Shown: positions 17,811 through 26,096 of the stretch, in pieces | Layout of the letters: each line of letters begins with the position of its first letter | Numbering within the stretch: position 1 is the stretch's first letter | Assembly: GCF_001693385.1 (NCBI RefSeq) | Contig: NZ_CP016428.1 | Span: 5,208,001-5,272,000 of the forward strand | DNA: 64,000 nucleotides | Source of the DNA: Bradyrhizobium icense | GTDB lineage: Bacteria > Pseudomonadota > Alphaproteobacteria > Rhizobiales > Xanthobacteraceae | Direction of reading: 5' to 3' | Program-made: the position numbers and the translations under genes | Notes under the pieces: model-generated | What the model was told of the DNA's origin: nothing | What the model saw: the letters and a program-made list of their open reading frames with translations, nothing else | Databases searched by the model: none

Positions 17811-18786
17811 GATTCGTGATCTGCAAATGCACTTTCCGCTGGGCGGGATTGGCGGCACGCTCGCGCGCCTACGTGGTCAAGCCGAGCCTGTCTTGCGAGC
17901 GGTCGATTCCGTCTCCTTCGACGTAGAGGCTGGCGAAACCCTCGGACTGGTTGGTGAGTCAGGCTGTGGCAAATCGACCGTCGCGCGTTGCCTGGTACGA
18001 TTACTGAAACCGACGGCGGGATCTGTCCGCTATGCCAGCGAGGAGATCGCGACGCTTGACGCGCAAGCGATGAGGCCATTCCGCCGGGACATCCAAATGG
18101 TGTTCCAGGATCCCACCGCCTCCCTCAATCCTAGGCTTTCGGTGAGAAGCATGGTCGAGGAGGCGCTCACGCTTCATACCAAATTTGACGCAAAGGAACG
18201 CCGCGCACGGGTCGAAGAGCTCATGCACGAGGTGGGTCTTGGCCGCGATCTTTTGGACAGGTATCCCCACGAGCTTTCGGGTGGCCAACGCCAGCGTGTG
18301 AATATTGCCCGAGCTATCGCGACAAATCCTCGTTTTGTTGTTCTCGACGAACCGACGTCCGCACTCGACGTCTCGTTGCGGTCGCGAGCGATTCTCCTGC
18401 TCGAGAAGCTGCGCGAACATCTCGGGCTATCCTACCTCTTCATTTCGCACGATCTGGCCACGGTGAAGTACCTCGCCAGCCGCGTTGCAGTGATGTATCT
18501 CGGCAGCATCGTGGAATTATCGGACACACGCGATCTGTTCGCGAAGCCCTTGCACCCCTACACGCGAGCGTTACTGGCGGCCGTTCCGGTGCCCGATCCC
18601 GACGCAAGGCGGGACGACTTCACATTGGCAGGCGAAATTCCAAGCCCCATTGATGTCGCGACCGGATGCAGGCTGCGCGGGCGCTGTCCACTGGCCAAAC
18701 CTATCTGCGCAGAAAAACCGCCGTTGAAGGAGATCGCGCCGGGCCGATTTGTCGCCTGTCATCTCGTCTCAGAGCTCTCCCCTTGA
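17797..18786 (+). CDS. ABC transporter ATPase, DppF type
   Basis: About 329 residues from a GTG at 17797, chosen because GAGG lies six bases upstream; an ATG six codons earlier is possible. Walker A GESGCGKS, signature [14 protein letters not shown], Walker [13 protein letters not shown] and the C-terminal [15 protein letters not shown] extension are intact. The start overlaps the end of the DppD-type gene. The 3' third of this gene (from about 18461) occurs again in decayed form at 22247-22560, upstream of another RedY-like gene, showing a segmental duplication. Confidence 0.93.
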   Translation: MALVEIRDLQMHFPLGGIGGTLARLRGQAEPVLRAVDSVSFDVEAGETLGLVGESGCGKSTVARCLVRLLKPTAGSVRYASEEIATLDAQAMRPFRRDIQMVFQDPTASLNPRLSVRSMVEEALTLHTKFDAKERRARVEELMHEVGLGRDLLDRYPHELSGGQRQRVNIARAIATNPRFVVLDEPTSALDVSLRSRAILLLEKLREHLGLSYLFISHDLATVKYLASRVAVMYLGSIVELSDTRDLFAKPLHPYTRALLAAVPVPDPDARRDDFTLAGEIPSPIDVATGCRLRGRCPLAKPICAEKPPLKEIAPGRFVACHLVSELSP

Positions 18787-18822
18787 TTTCAGGACCACCA
18801 TAACAAGGGGTGACGATCCATC

Positions 18823-19230
18823 ATGGCGATTGTCCAATTTGTGTTTGCCGCATTGAAGCCTGGTGTCAGCGCGGCAGACTATGAACGCTTCGAGCGCGAG
18901 GTGGACTACGTCATCGCCTCCAAATTAAAGACTATCGTGATCTATCGCACGCACCGCATTACCGAAACCGGAGCTGGCCTATCGGGCGGACCGTGGCACT
19001 ACGTCGAGCGCATCGAAGTGACCGACCGTGCAGCCTATGAAGCTGAACTTGCCGTTACCGGCAAGGAACTGATCGATGAACTTTACGAGAAGTATCTCGA
19101 TAAATCCAAGATCGTATCGGTCTGGTCAGAGCGTATCGAACCCGGTCCGCATGCGGCCATTTGCGGCCGCTGGAATACCATCCCCACTGTATCAAACAAA
19201 ATAAAACCTGTTCCAGTGACATCTATCTAA
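18823..19230 (+). CDS. RedY/HapK-like small protein (copy 2, extended tail)
   Basis: 135 residues. Residues 1-107 are nearly identical in pattern to the 22595 copy (VFAALKPGVSAADYERFEREVDYV, then THRITETGAGLSGGPW, YVERIEVTDRAAYEAELAV, KYLDKSK). After SERIEPG the reading frame runs on for about 27 unrelated residues, whereas copy 3 stops there, so the extra tail probably arose by loss of the original stop. AAGGGG lies 14 bases upstream. It is the last gene of the importer operon and converges on glmS with six bases between the stops. Same family as the 9337 gene of the opposite operon, linking the two operons to one pathway. Confidence 0.65.
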   Translation: MAIVQFVFAALKPGVSAADYERFEREVDYVIASKLKTIVIYRTHRITETGAGLSGGPWHYVERIEVTDRAAYEAELAVTGKELIDELYEKYLDKSKIVSVWSERIEPGPHAAICGRWNTIPTVSNKIKPVPVTSI

Positions 19231-19236
19231 GCCCGC

Positions 19237-21063
19237 CTATTCCACGGTCACCGATTTAGCAAGATTGCGCGGCTGATCCACGTTGGTGCCCATGACCACC
19301 GCGGTATGATAGGCTAAGAGCTGCATCGGGATGTCATAGACCATCGGCGTAAAGGTTGCCGCCATGTCTGGCAGCACGATGGTCACGAGCGGGTCTACGA
19401 TCGCCTCCCTCGCACCCTTTGCATCGGTCATCAGGATGATATTGCCGCCTCTTGCTGCAACTTCCTGCATGTTTGAGACGGTCTTTTCGAACACCCCGTC
19501 ATAGGGCGCGATGACGATCACAGGCATGGTCTCGTCGATCAACGCAATCGGCCCGTGCTTGAGTTCGCCGGCGGCATAGCCTTCGGCGTGGACATAAGAG
19601 ATTTCCTTCAGCTTCAACGCGCCTTCCAGCGCCAACGGGAACGAGGTGCCGCGGCCGAGATAGACCACGTTGCGACATTTCGCCATGTCGCGCGCGAGCT
19701 TTTCGATTTGGGGCTCGGTGGCGAGTGCGGTCGCCATCAGCCTCGGAATCTCGATCAACCTCTGCACGAGCCTGGTCTCGTCGGCGTCGGACAATTCACC
19801 GCGCGACTTGCCGGCGGCGACCGCGAGCGCGGCGAGCACCATCAGCTGGCAGGTGAACGCTCTGGTCGAGGCGACGCCGATTTGGGGCCCGGCCAGCGTC
19901 TGCAGCATGGTCTCGCTCTCACGCGCAATGGTCGAGGTAGGCGCGTTGACGACCGAGAGCGTATGGAGCCCTTGCGCCTTGGCGTAGCGGAGCGCGGCCA
20001 GCGTGTCGGCCGTCTCGCCAGATTGCGAGATGAAGATGGCAAGATCGCCTTTGCGCAGCGGCGCCTCGCGGTAGCGGAATTCGGAGGCGACATCGAGCTC
20101 GACTGGGACGCGGGCCAGACGCTCGAACCAATATTTGGCGACATGGCCGGCATAGCTCGAGCTGCCGCAACCAGTGATCGATATGCGGCCAATGTCGTTG
20201 AAGTCGAATGGCAGCCTCTGCGGCAACGCGATGCGCTCGGCGGCCATATCGACATAGCGCCGGAGTGTATGGCCCACCACTTCCGGCTGCTCGTGAATTT
20301 CCTTGGCCATGAAGTGAAGATAATTCGCCTTGTTGACCAGGAACGACGAGCCCCCCGATTTCACCACCTCGCGATGGGCAACGGCTCCTTGCGCGTTAAA
20401 GATCACGCCGGTCTTGCGGGTGAGCACGGCCCAATCGCCGTCCGCGAGATAGGTGATGGTGTCGGTGAACGGTGCAAGCGCAATCGCATCCGAGCCCAGA
20501 TACATCTGGCCATCCCCCTGACCGATCGCAAGCGGAGAGCCCTTGCGGGCGCCGATCATGAGATCGTCATGGACTTTGAACAGGATGGCCAGCGCGAACG
20601 CGCCACGCAATTTCGGCAGCCACGCTTTCACCGCCTCCGAGGGTGAATAGCCTTTCGTCAGATAGGATTCGATCAGATGAGCGACCACCTCGGTGTCGGT
20701 TTCGGAGGCGAATTGGGTGCCCTGCTGTTCCAATTCGGCACGCAGCTCGCGGAGATTCTCAATAATGCCGTTGTGGACCACGGCCACGTTGTCGGTCATA
20801 TGCGGGTGAGCGTTACTCTCGGTCGGCTTGCCGCGGGTGGCCCAGCGGGTATGGCCGATCCCGATATGACCCCACAGCGGCTCGGCGCGCAGCCCGCTCT
20901 CGAGGTTTCTCAGCTTGCCCTCGGAGCGCCGCCGATCGAAGTGATCGCCTTCCAGCGTCACAACGCCCGCAGAGTCATAGCCGCGATAATCCAGCCGCTT
21001 CAGCGAAGCGACGAGTTGGTCCGCGACCGGAGCGCGTCCCAAAATGCCGACAATCCCGCACAC
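19237..21063 (-). CDS. glmS: Glutamine:fructose-6-phosphate amidotransferase
   Basis: 608 residues. GlmS makes glucosamine-6-phosphate from fructose-6-phosphate and glutamine, the precursor of UDP-GlcNAc for the cell wall, lipid A and Nod factor backbones; the symbiotic isozyme in rhizobia is called NodM. The GTG at 21063 is chosen because the next codon is the catalytic cysteine (CGIVGILG), which must be exposed after Met removal, and GGGAG lies upstream. The glutaminase domain has GHTRWATRG; two SIS domains follow (SGETADTLAAL, STRAFTCQ), and the end DQPRNLAKSVTVE is the family C-terminus. A -24/-12-type sequence 130 bases upstream suggests NifA/sigma-54 control, so this may be a symbiosis-dedicated copy. 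Confidence 0.95.
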   Translation of the reverse strand: MCGIVGILGRAPVADQLVASLKRLDYRGYDSAGVVTLEGDHFDRRRSEGKLRNLESGLRAEPLWGHIGIGHTRWATRGKPTESNAHPHMTDNVAVVHNGIIENLRELRAELEQQGTQFASETDTEVVAHLIESYLTKGYSPSEAVKAWLPKLRGAFALAILFKVHDDLMIGARKGSPLAIGQGDGQMYLGSDAIALAPFTDTITYLADGDWAVLTRKTGVIFNAQGAVAHREVVKSGGSSFLVNKANYLHFMAKEIHEQPEVVGHTLRRYVDMAAERIALPQRLPFDFNDIGRISITGCGSSSYAGHVAKYWFERLARVPVELDVASEFRYREAPLRKGDLAIFISQSGETADTLAALRYAKAQGLHTLSVVNAPTSTIARESETMLQTLAGPQIGVASTRAFTCQLMVLAALAVAAGKSRGELSDADETRLVQRLIEIPRLMATALATEPQIEKLARDMAKCRNVVYLGRGTSFPLALEGALKLKEISYVHAEGYAAGELKHGPIALIDETMPVIVIAPYDGVFEKTVSNMQEVAARGGNIILMTDAKGAREAIVDPLVTIVLPDMAATFTPMVYDIPMQLLAYHTAVVMGTNVDQPRNLAKSVTVE

Positions 21064-21195
21064 GCAGATCAATCTCCCCCAGCAGCTGCACTTGAACGAT
21101 GTCGTCGTCCCGTTCGAAGATGTGGGCGGCAAGCCAACGTCGTGCTGTCCATCAGATTGATCATGCCTTACCGTTTATTTGTTAAGCCACAGGCA

Positions 21196-21211
21196 GGCAA
21201 TTAGCATGCCA
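21196..21211 (-). promoter_or_regulatory. Candidate sigma-54 (-24/-12) promoter of glmS
   Basis: Read on the minus strand this is TGGCATGCTAATTGCC: GG and GC ten bases apart with the extended TGGCA and TTGC boxes. It lies about 133 bases upstream of the glmS GTG. No exact TGT-N10-ACA NifA site was found behind it, but a 19-base palindrome lies about 60-80 bases upstream. Confidence 0.55.
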
Positions 21212-21270
21212 GCACGCAGCGAATTGATGATGTTCTGCTTTTCGAGACGCGGCCGTTGACCTTACGACGC

Positions 21271-21289
21271 GTGTCGGGGTCCCCGATAC
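21271..21289. promoter_or_regulatory. 19-base palindrome upstream of glmS promoter
   Basis: GTGTCGGGGTCCCCGATAC forms a dyad with eight of nine pairs matching around a central base. It sits where an enhancer-binding protein would bind relative to the -24/-12 element at 21196-21211. It resembles but does not fit the NifA site (TGT-N11-ATA instead of TGT-N10-ACA). Confidence 0.35.
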
Positions 21290-21933
21290 GCCGTTCGAAA
21301 TTTCGCGGCGAATGATCGGCTGCCTTGTTGCGGATCGCGCTGATTAAGTGTGACGCCCGCAGCCATTGCATCGCGCTTCGCGCGGCCGATCCGCCCGGAG
21401 CTTGGCTTAGATCGAGCGCGATTTTAAAGACTGCAATCGAGAACACCGCGCTCTGGGCGGCTGGACAAGGAGGAACGACTCTCACCGTGATGAAGGGCGC
21501 GAACGAGGGCCGGCCGGCTCAGGCTTCGCGATGTCATCGCGCCAAAATTCAGACGCAGATGGCGGAAGAAGAACGCGCGCAGCACTATTCGTCCAGTACG
21601 TGTTGATCATTGCCCGGAAGGCGAAACCGCGATTGAGCCTCTCGCCGGACATCTCCATCTTTCGCCTATCTCGCCGCCCCGTTAAGCTCAATTGCCTGCT
21701 CGACGCTAGCAAGGTATCGGCTCCTCGTATGACGAGATCTCGTAGAAGGACGAGATCCGATGGAGCTGGTCAGGAGCAGCTGCGAGAAATGGCCAGTGAG
21801 CTGAGGGACCGCTCTTCCCGACGCGGCGCCTCGGGGTTCTCCGATAAGTGCCTGCTTACTTGTACTGCATCAAGTCGCCCCCCATCGTGCCTGCGTGTTG
21901 TCGTGTTCAGCCGTGTCCGGCTGAAAACGTCTA
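21290..21933. other. Non-coding stretch without recognisable gene
   Basis: Between the glmS upstream palindrome and the NifA site at 21934 I see no reading frame with family motifs or a convincing ribosome site. Short open frames on both strands lack recognisable domains. Confidence 0.5.
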
Positions 21934-21949
21934 TGTGCGGAACCCGACA
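21934..21949 (+). promoter_or_regulatory. NifA upstream activator site
   Basis: TGTGCGGAACCCGACA fits TGT-N10-ACA exactly. Its centre is about 104 bases upstream of the -12 GC of the promoter at 22032-22047, within the usual range for NifA enhancer sites. Confidence 0.65.
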
Positions 21950-22031
21950 GGAAGGCGCAAGTATTCCGCCGGCGCGTCGCCAAGCACATGGTTTTGCCCC
22001 TCTGCAACCAAGCTCGCACAACGTCTTTTTT

Positions 22032-22047
22032 TGGCACGCCGATTGCT
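22032..22047 (+). promoter_or_regulatory. Near-consensus sigma-54 promoter
   Basis: TGGCACGCCGATTGCT matches the -24/-12 consensus (TGGCAC..N..TTGCT) at every defined base, with GG and GC ten bases apart. Transcription would start near 22058. A hairpin, a 47-codon ORF, a dppF remnant and the third RedY-like gene follow. This is the best sigma-54 element in the window. Confidence 0.75.
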
Positions 22048-22076
22048 GGGACACGGTGGGGATACACTAAGACCAC

Positions 22077-22097
22077 GGCCGTCTCGCAGAGACGGCC
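22077..22097 (+). other. Stem-loop in the leader of the 22032 promoter
   Basis: GGCCGTCTC-GCA-GAGACGGCC is a perfect nine-base-pair stem with a three-base loop. It is not followed by a T run, so it is not a standard terminator. It lies between the predicted start of transcription and a GGAG ribosome site, so it could stabilise the RNA or affect translation. Confidence 0.5.
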
Positions 22098-22108
22098 TCG
22101 GAGTTCAG

Positions 22109-22252
22109 ATGAAACTCGCTCGATCGATCCAAATCAACGCCATAGACGCTGCACTGTTGAGTGCGGTCCCGCCGATTGCAGCTTGGCAGCATGCTTCACG
22201 GGTGCCGCTGTCGTTTGCCCAGCACGGGCTTTGGCACGATGTCGCGCGGTGA
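22109..22252 (+). CDS. 47-residue ORF behind the NifA/sigma-54 promoter
   Basis: The peptide begins MKLARSIQINAIDAALLSAV and ends GLWHDVAR. I do not recognise it. The ATG has a well-placed GGAG five bases upstream, and the ORF starts about 50 bases after the predicted transcription start. No signal peptide or metal motif is evident; the middle is mildly hydrophobic. Its last bases run into the start of the decayed dppF duplicate, so it may be the N-terminal remnant of a longer symbiotic gene cut off by that duplication, or a genuine small protein. The promoter, not the peptide sequence, is the main argument for it. Confidence 0.4.
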   Translation: MKLARSIQINAIDAALLSAVPPIAAWQHASRVPLSFAQHGLWHDVAR

Positions 22253-22560
22253 AGTACCTAGCGAGCCGCGTTGCAGTGATGCATCTCGGCAGCATCGTGG
22301 AGATGTCTGACACACGCGATTTGTTCGCGACGCCCTGCACCCTTACGCGAGCCTGACCGGTCGCCCTTCCGTGCCCGATCCCGACGCAAAGCGAGATGAC
22401 TTCACGTTAGCCGGTGAAATCCCAAACTCTATCGATTTCGCGCCCGGATGCAGGCTGTGCGGGCGAGAGCAGCCCATCTGAGCAGAAAGACCGCCCTTGA
22501 AGGAGCTCTCGCCCGGCCGATTCGTCACCTGTCATCTTGGCTCAGAGCTGGTCGCTTGAT
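22247..22560 (+). pseudogene. Decayed duplicate of the 3' end of the dppF-type ATPase gene
   Basis: Bases from about 22247 closely match 18461-18790 of the intact ATPase gene (GTGAAGTACCT, then the segment encoding SRVAVM.LGSIVE.SDTRDLF). Frameshifts and in-frame stops follow: the frame shifts near ACGCCCTGCACC, ends in TGA at about 22355, and later carries another stop. Only the C-terminal third is represented, so it cannot code for an ATPase. With the following RedY-like gene it forms a duplicated block equivalent to 18461-19140. Confidence 0.85.
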
Positions 22561-22594
22561 TTCTGGTCCGTCACAACAAGGAGAAGGATGAATT

Positions 22595-22918
22595 ATGGCT
22601 GTTGTCCGATTTGTATTTGCCGCATTAAAGCCGGGTGTCAGCGCGGCAGACTATGAACGCTTCGAACGCGAGGTGGACTATGTCACCGCCGCCAAAATGA
22701 AAACTATCGTCAACTATTGTACGCACCGCATCACCGAAACCGGAGCTGGCCTATCGGGCGGCCCGTGGGATTATGTCGAGCGCATTGAGGTGACGGATCG
22801 CGCGGCCTATCAAGCTGAATTGGCTGTGGTCGGCAAGGAAATGATCGACGAACTCTACGAGAAGTATCTCGACAGATCCAAGACAGTGTCGGTCTGGACG
22901 GAACGCATCAAACCATGA
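22595..22918 (+). CDS. RedY/HapK-like small protein (copy 3)
   Basis: 107 residues, intact, with GGAGAAGG upstream of the ATG. It differs from copy 2 by scattered substitutions (for example NYCTHRITETGAG versus IYRTHRITETGAG) and stops after TERIKP, the probable ancestral end. The stop overlaps the start of a broken SDR gene (ATGA), indicating a former operon. It retains an open frame while the flanking dppF and SDR copies are wrecked, which hints at selection, and it lies downstream of a sigma-54 promoter about 550 bases away. Function unknown, as for the other two copies. Confidence 0.65.
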   Translation: MAVVRFVFAALKPGVSAADYERFEREVDYVTAAKMKTIVNYCTHRITETGAGLSGGPWDYVERIEVTDRAAYQAELAVVGKEMIDELYEKYLDRSKTVSVWTERIKP

Positions 22919-23403
22919 GTTTGGCCGGCGCAGGCTTCATCGGAAAGGTTTGCCTCGTCATCGGTTCGTCCTCGGACGCCCGGGAGGAGCTCGCGCGTGA
23001 ATTCGCGCGGCTCGGAAGCCGCATTTGGCCGTCGACTGTCGGAGCATTTCGAAGCTGCGCAGTAAGTCGTCAGGGCCATTCGGCGGGAGGGACATGCGGC
23101 GAGCGCCTTTTGCTGCCGCTGAAGTCCAACAGCTTGCCACCGATTCGGCCGAGCAACTCGGGATGGTTGCGATCCTCGTCAAAAATGCGCGACTATTTAG
23201 CAACACTCCATTCCTTGAATGGAGGAGCGCAGTGGGATGCGCTATTGGCTGTAAACCTCAAGGCACGATTGCTGCTCGTGCAGCGCTTGCGCCGGCAATG
23301 ATACCGCGAGGCTTGGGCGGGGTACTCGATATCGGCGCCAGGGCTCGGTCCGATCGCATTCGAATCTACGATCCAACACCGTATCGTTTCTGGTCGGAAA
23401 CCT
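22915..23403 (+). pseudogene. Short-chain dehydrogenase/reductase, frameshifted remnant
   Basis: The first frame starts GKVCLVIGSSSDAREELAREFARLGSRI, an SDR Rossmann N-terminus with a degraded glycine motif. The homology then hops between frames: MVAILVKNARLFSNTPFLE (the NNAG region, here KNAR) and WDALLAVNLKARLLLVQRL in another frame, then APAMIPRGLGGVLDIGA. Several shifts are needed and the catalytic Tyr-x-x-x-Lys region is not found. It overlaps copy 3 of the RedY-like gene by four bases, so the pair was once translationally coupled. Confidence 0.75.
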
Positions 23404-24668
23404 AGTGAACCATGAATTCGCCAGCCTGCAGGTCCGTCGGTGTCGTCAGTTCGTCGTCGGAAGCGGGCGCGGAGATCGCGGTGATAATGCGAGCACTACA
23501 GGCCGCCGGTCGGGATCACGAGCTTGTCTTTTGACTTACAATAATCTCGGCGCAACCTATCTTCGCGCGTCCTTTCGGAGGTTCGCGTCGTATCCCGCGG
23601 TATGGATGCGGATGTTGCGATTCGACTCAAGGTCGTTCTCGTTCCATACAGGTGCAGCCCTGAAGATGGCGCTAGCGGCGGATGGGCGTTGTCGCCGAAG
23701 ATCGGCCAAAGCTTCGTTTATTCCGCGATTGGCTCCTCGCTGAACAACAAATCCTAAAAATCTGTGCAACGGCAGCTGACCGGGCGAAGCGTCGCGCTTC
23801 TGTGACATCGCGTGCTCCTTCTCTTCGGTCCACTGCCAGCATTCGTTGCTGGCAGGGCGGTAGTACGGCCGGACTACTTCATTAACGAAAGGTGCGCCTC
23901 GACAACGAGAGCTGTGTTCGATCTAGCTCTTACACATGATCAGTGGTGATCTCCGCCTCCACCAGACTGATTACCAGAGTGGGTCACCGCCGCCATGATA
24001 AGCTTTCCCGCTATGGTCGCTGGATCCAGAGTCGAAATGAGAAACACTTCATCGCTTTGCATCTATGATCATCGAAGTGTTAAGTGTTCTAACCGCGCCC
24101 TGTTCAGGTTAGAGGGCTTAAGATCATGGAGCTTCTTTTTCAGCTCGGCCAGATCTCTCAACCTCGCCTGCTTATTGAAGAGCCACGTGGCCATGCCAAC
24201 AATGCCGAGCACAGTGGTTGTGATGGCAGCTGAACTGGTAGACATATTCGTAGCGGTTCGCTCCTCTTCGCTTCCCGTTCAGGCGACGATGACAAAAGTG
24301 CTCGATCATACGCCAGCCGCAACGGGGGAGCGGGATCGGAGTGCGCGGCCAGATAGATCGAACCAACGACGGACCTTGTTAGGCGCCATCGCAGCTGTAG
24401 CTCGCCGTAGCGGCCGTGTCGCTGGTTCCATTGGATGTCGCGGACGGCTCGCCGATGAGCCGGGAAGGCCGCATTCGACGAGACCGTCAACGGTAGTCTC
24501 GGCATGGCTTTGGTGTTCGACTCGTAGTGGCGTGGCAATAGCTTTCAGCAGGAGCGACTAACTGCAGTGACGGCTCTCGTGGGGCCGCCCCTTGATGTAG
24601 GCAGGTCGGAGGTCGGCCAAATACCGGCTATAGGACAGCTTGTCCTTAGCGCGCACCGAATGTCAAAG
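23404..24668. other. 1.3-kb stretch without a recognisable gene
   Basis: Both strands contain only short frames with no motif I can assign. Composition and interrupted frames suggest decayed insertion material between the SDR remnant and the protease operon, but I could not match a specific transposase. Confidence 0.4.
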
Positions 24669-26096
24669 TTAATTGGGTGTTGCCGGCGTTGCGGCTGATG
24701 GCGCGGCGCCTGGCTGGCCTGCCGCTGGTGGCGGCGTCGCGGCCGATGGCGCGGTGGTCGACTGGGCTGCGGCCAGTGGGGAGCGGCCGACGATGACGGT
24801 GAGCAGACCCTGGCCCCACACCCGCTGCGCCACCTTCCTGACATCCTCCAGCGTCACCGCATCGACGAGCGCGCTGTGCTTCTCGATATAGTCGATCGGC
24901 AATTTGTCGAGCTGATACCGCAGCAGCGCCCGCGCAAGCTTTGACGACGTGTCGAGCGACAGCATCTGCGAGCCCTTCAGGTACGACTTGGCCTCGTCGA
25001 GCTCCTTTTGGGACGGGCCTTGCTCGGCCATGCGGCGGACTTCGTTCTCGATAGCGCCCACCGTCTCGCCGGCACGGTCGGCGCGGGTGCCGGTGTTGCC
25101 GACGAACACGGCGGAATGATCCATCCAGAGCAGCGACTCATAGACCGAATAGGCAAGCCCGCGCTTTTCGCGGACTTCGCGGTAGAGCCGCGACGACAGC
25201 CCGTCGCCGCCGAGGATCTGGTCGACGACACAGGCCGCCATGAAATCCGGCTCGCTGCGGCGGACGCCGGCACCGCCGAAGGTCACGACGGTCTGCGGCA
25301 CGTCGAGCGGAATGAAGACGCGCTGCGGCGGCTTTGCCGCGGCCAGGTCGGAGACCAGCGTCAACTCCGCCTTGGCCGGCAGGCTGCCAAAGGTCTTGTC
25401 GAGCAATTTGCCGAGCGTCTCTGGATCGACGTCACCGACCACCGCGATCTTGAGCGTGTCCTTGGCGATCACGCGTCGCACATAGTCCTTAAGATCGGCG
25501 ACGTCGATCTTCGGCACGCTCTCGACCGTGCCTCCGGCCTGACGAGCATAAGGATGATCGTTGAAGGCGACTTCGAAGAACTTGCGATTGGCGAGCGTTG
25601 AAGGATCCGTGGAGTCACGCCAAAGGTTCGCGAGCACCGCGGAACGGATCCGTTCGACATCGGCCGCATCGAAACGCGGCGAGGTCAGCGCCATTCGCAG
25701 AAGGTCGAAGGCCTCGTCCCTGCTGTCCTTGAGCATGCGCAAGGAGCCGCGAAACTGATCGCGAGTCGAAGAAAAGCTGAGCTCAATGGCGCGGCGGTCG
25801 AGCCGCTCGTGAAAGGTCTTGAAGTCGAGATCGCCGGACCCTTCATCGAGCAGGCCGGCAACCATGTGGCCGACACCGGGCTTGTCGTTGGGGTCCTGGG
25901 TGGCGCCGCCGCCGAAGGCGTATTCCATCGCGATCAGCGGGACGGTGGCGTCCTGCACGAACCAGGCTTCGATGCCGCCGGGCGAGACCAGGCGCTGGAT
26001 CGTGGTTGCGGCAAGCGATGGTGCCGAGGCGAACGTCGCGATTGCGAGCGAGGCGCTGCCGACCAGGACGGCGCGCCGTGTGAAGGAATAGGTCAC
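24669..26096 (-). CDS. M16-family peptidase-like protein, non-catalytic partner
   Basis: 475 residues from a GTG at 26096 that overlaps the upstream protease stop (GTGA) with GAGGAG before it. The N-terminus (FTRRAVLVGSASLAIATFA) is a Tat- or Sec-like export signal. The protein has the two M16 alpha-beta domains, but where the catalytic partner has HFFEH this one reads HMVAGLLDEG, so the zinc motif is lost, as in known two-subunit M16 proteases and the mitochondrial processing peptidase alpha chain. The C-terminal domain keeps EKRGLAYSVY, the substrate-binding R/Y region. The last 30 residues are Ala/Pro/Gly rich. Probably a periplasmic heterodimer with the next protein. Confidence 0.9.
   Translation of the reverse strand: MTYSFTRRAVLVGSASLAIATFASAPSLAATTIQRLVSPGGIEAWFVQDATVPLIAMEYAFGGGATQDPNDKPGVGHMVAGLLDEGSGDLDFKTFHERLDRRAIELSFSSTRDQFRGSLRMLKDSRDEAFDLLRMALTSPRFDAADVERIRSAVLANLWRDSTDPSTLANRKFFEVAFNDHPYARQAGGTVESVPKIDVADLKDYVRRVIAKDTLKIAVVGDVDPETLGKLLDKTFGSLPAKAELTLVSDLAAAKPPQRVFIPLDVPQTVVTFGGAGVRRSEPDFMAACVVDQILGGDGLSSRLYREVREKRGLAYSVYESLLWMDHSAVFVGNTGTRADRAGETVGAIENEVRRMAEQGPSQKELDEAKSYLKGSQMLSLDTSSKLARALLRYQLDKLPIDYIEKHSALVDAVTLEDVRKVAQRVWGQGLLTVIVGRSPLAAAQSTTAPSAATPPPAAGQPGAAPSAATPATPN

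Noticed and set aside
19555..20646. 363-codon open frame opposite glmS
   Set aside because: It lies entirely antisense to an intact glmS, has no family motifs, and is the kind of long shadow frame expected in GC-rich coding DNA.
21064..21195. nod box upstream of glmS, as expected for a nodM-type gene
   Set aside because: No ATC-N9-GAT pattern or ATTTTACCAAT core is present; only the -24/-12-type element was found.
22077..22097. Stem-loop read as a rho-independent terminator
   Set aside because: No T run follows and it stands in front of a ribosome site; treated as a leader hairpin instead.
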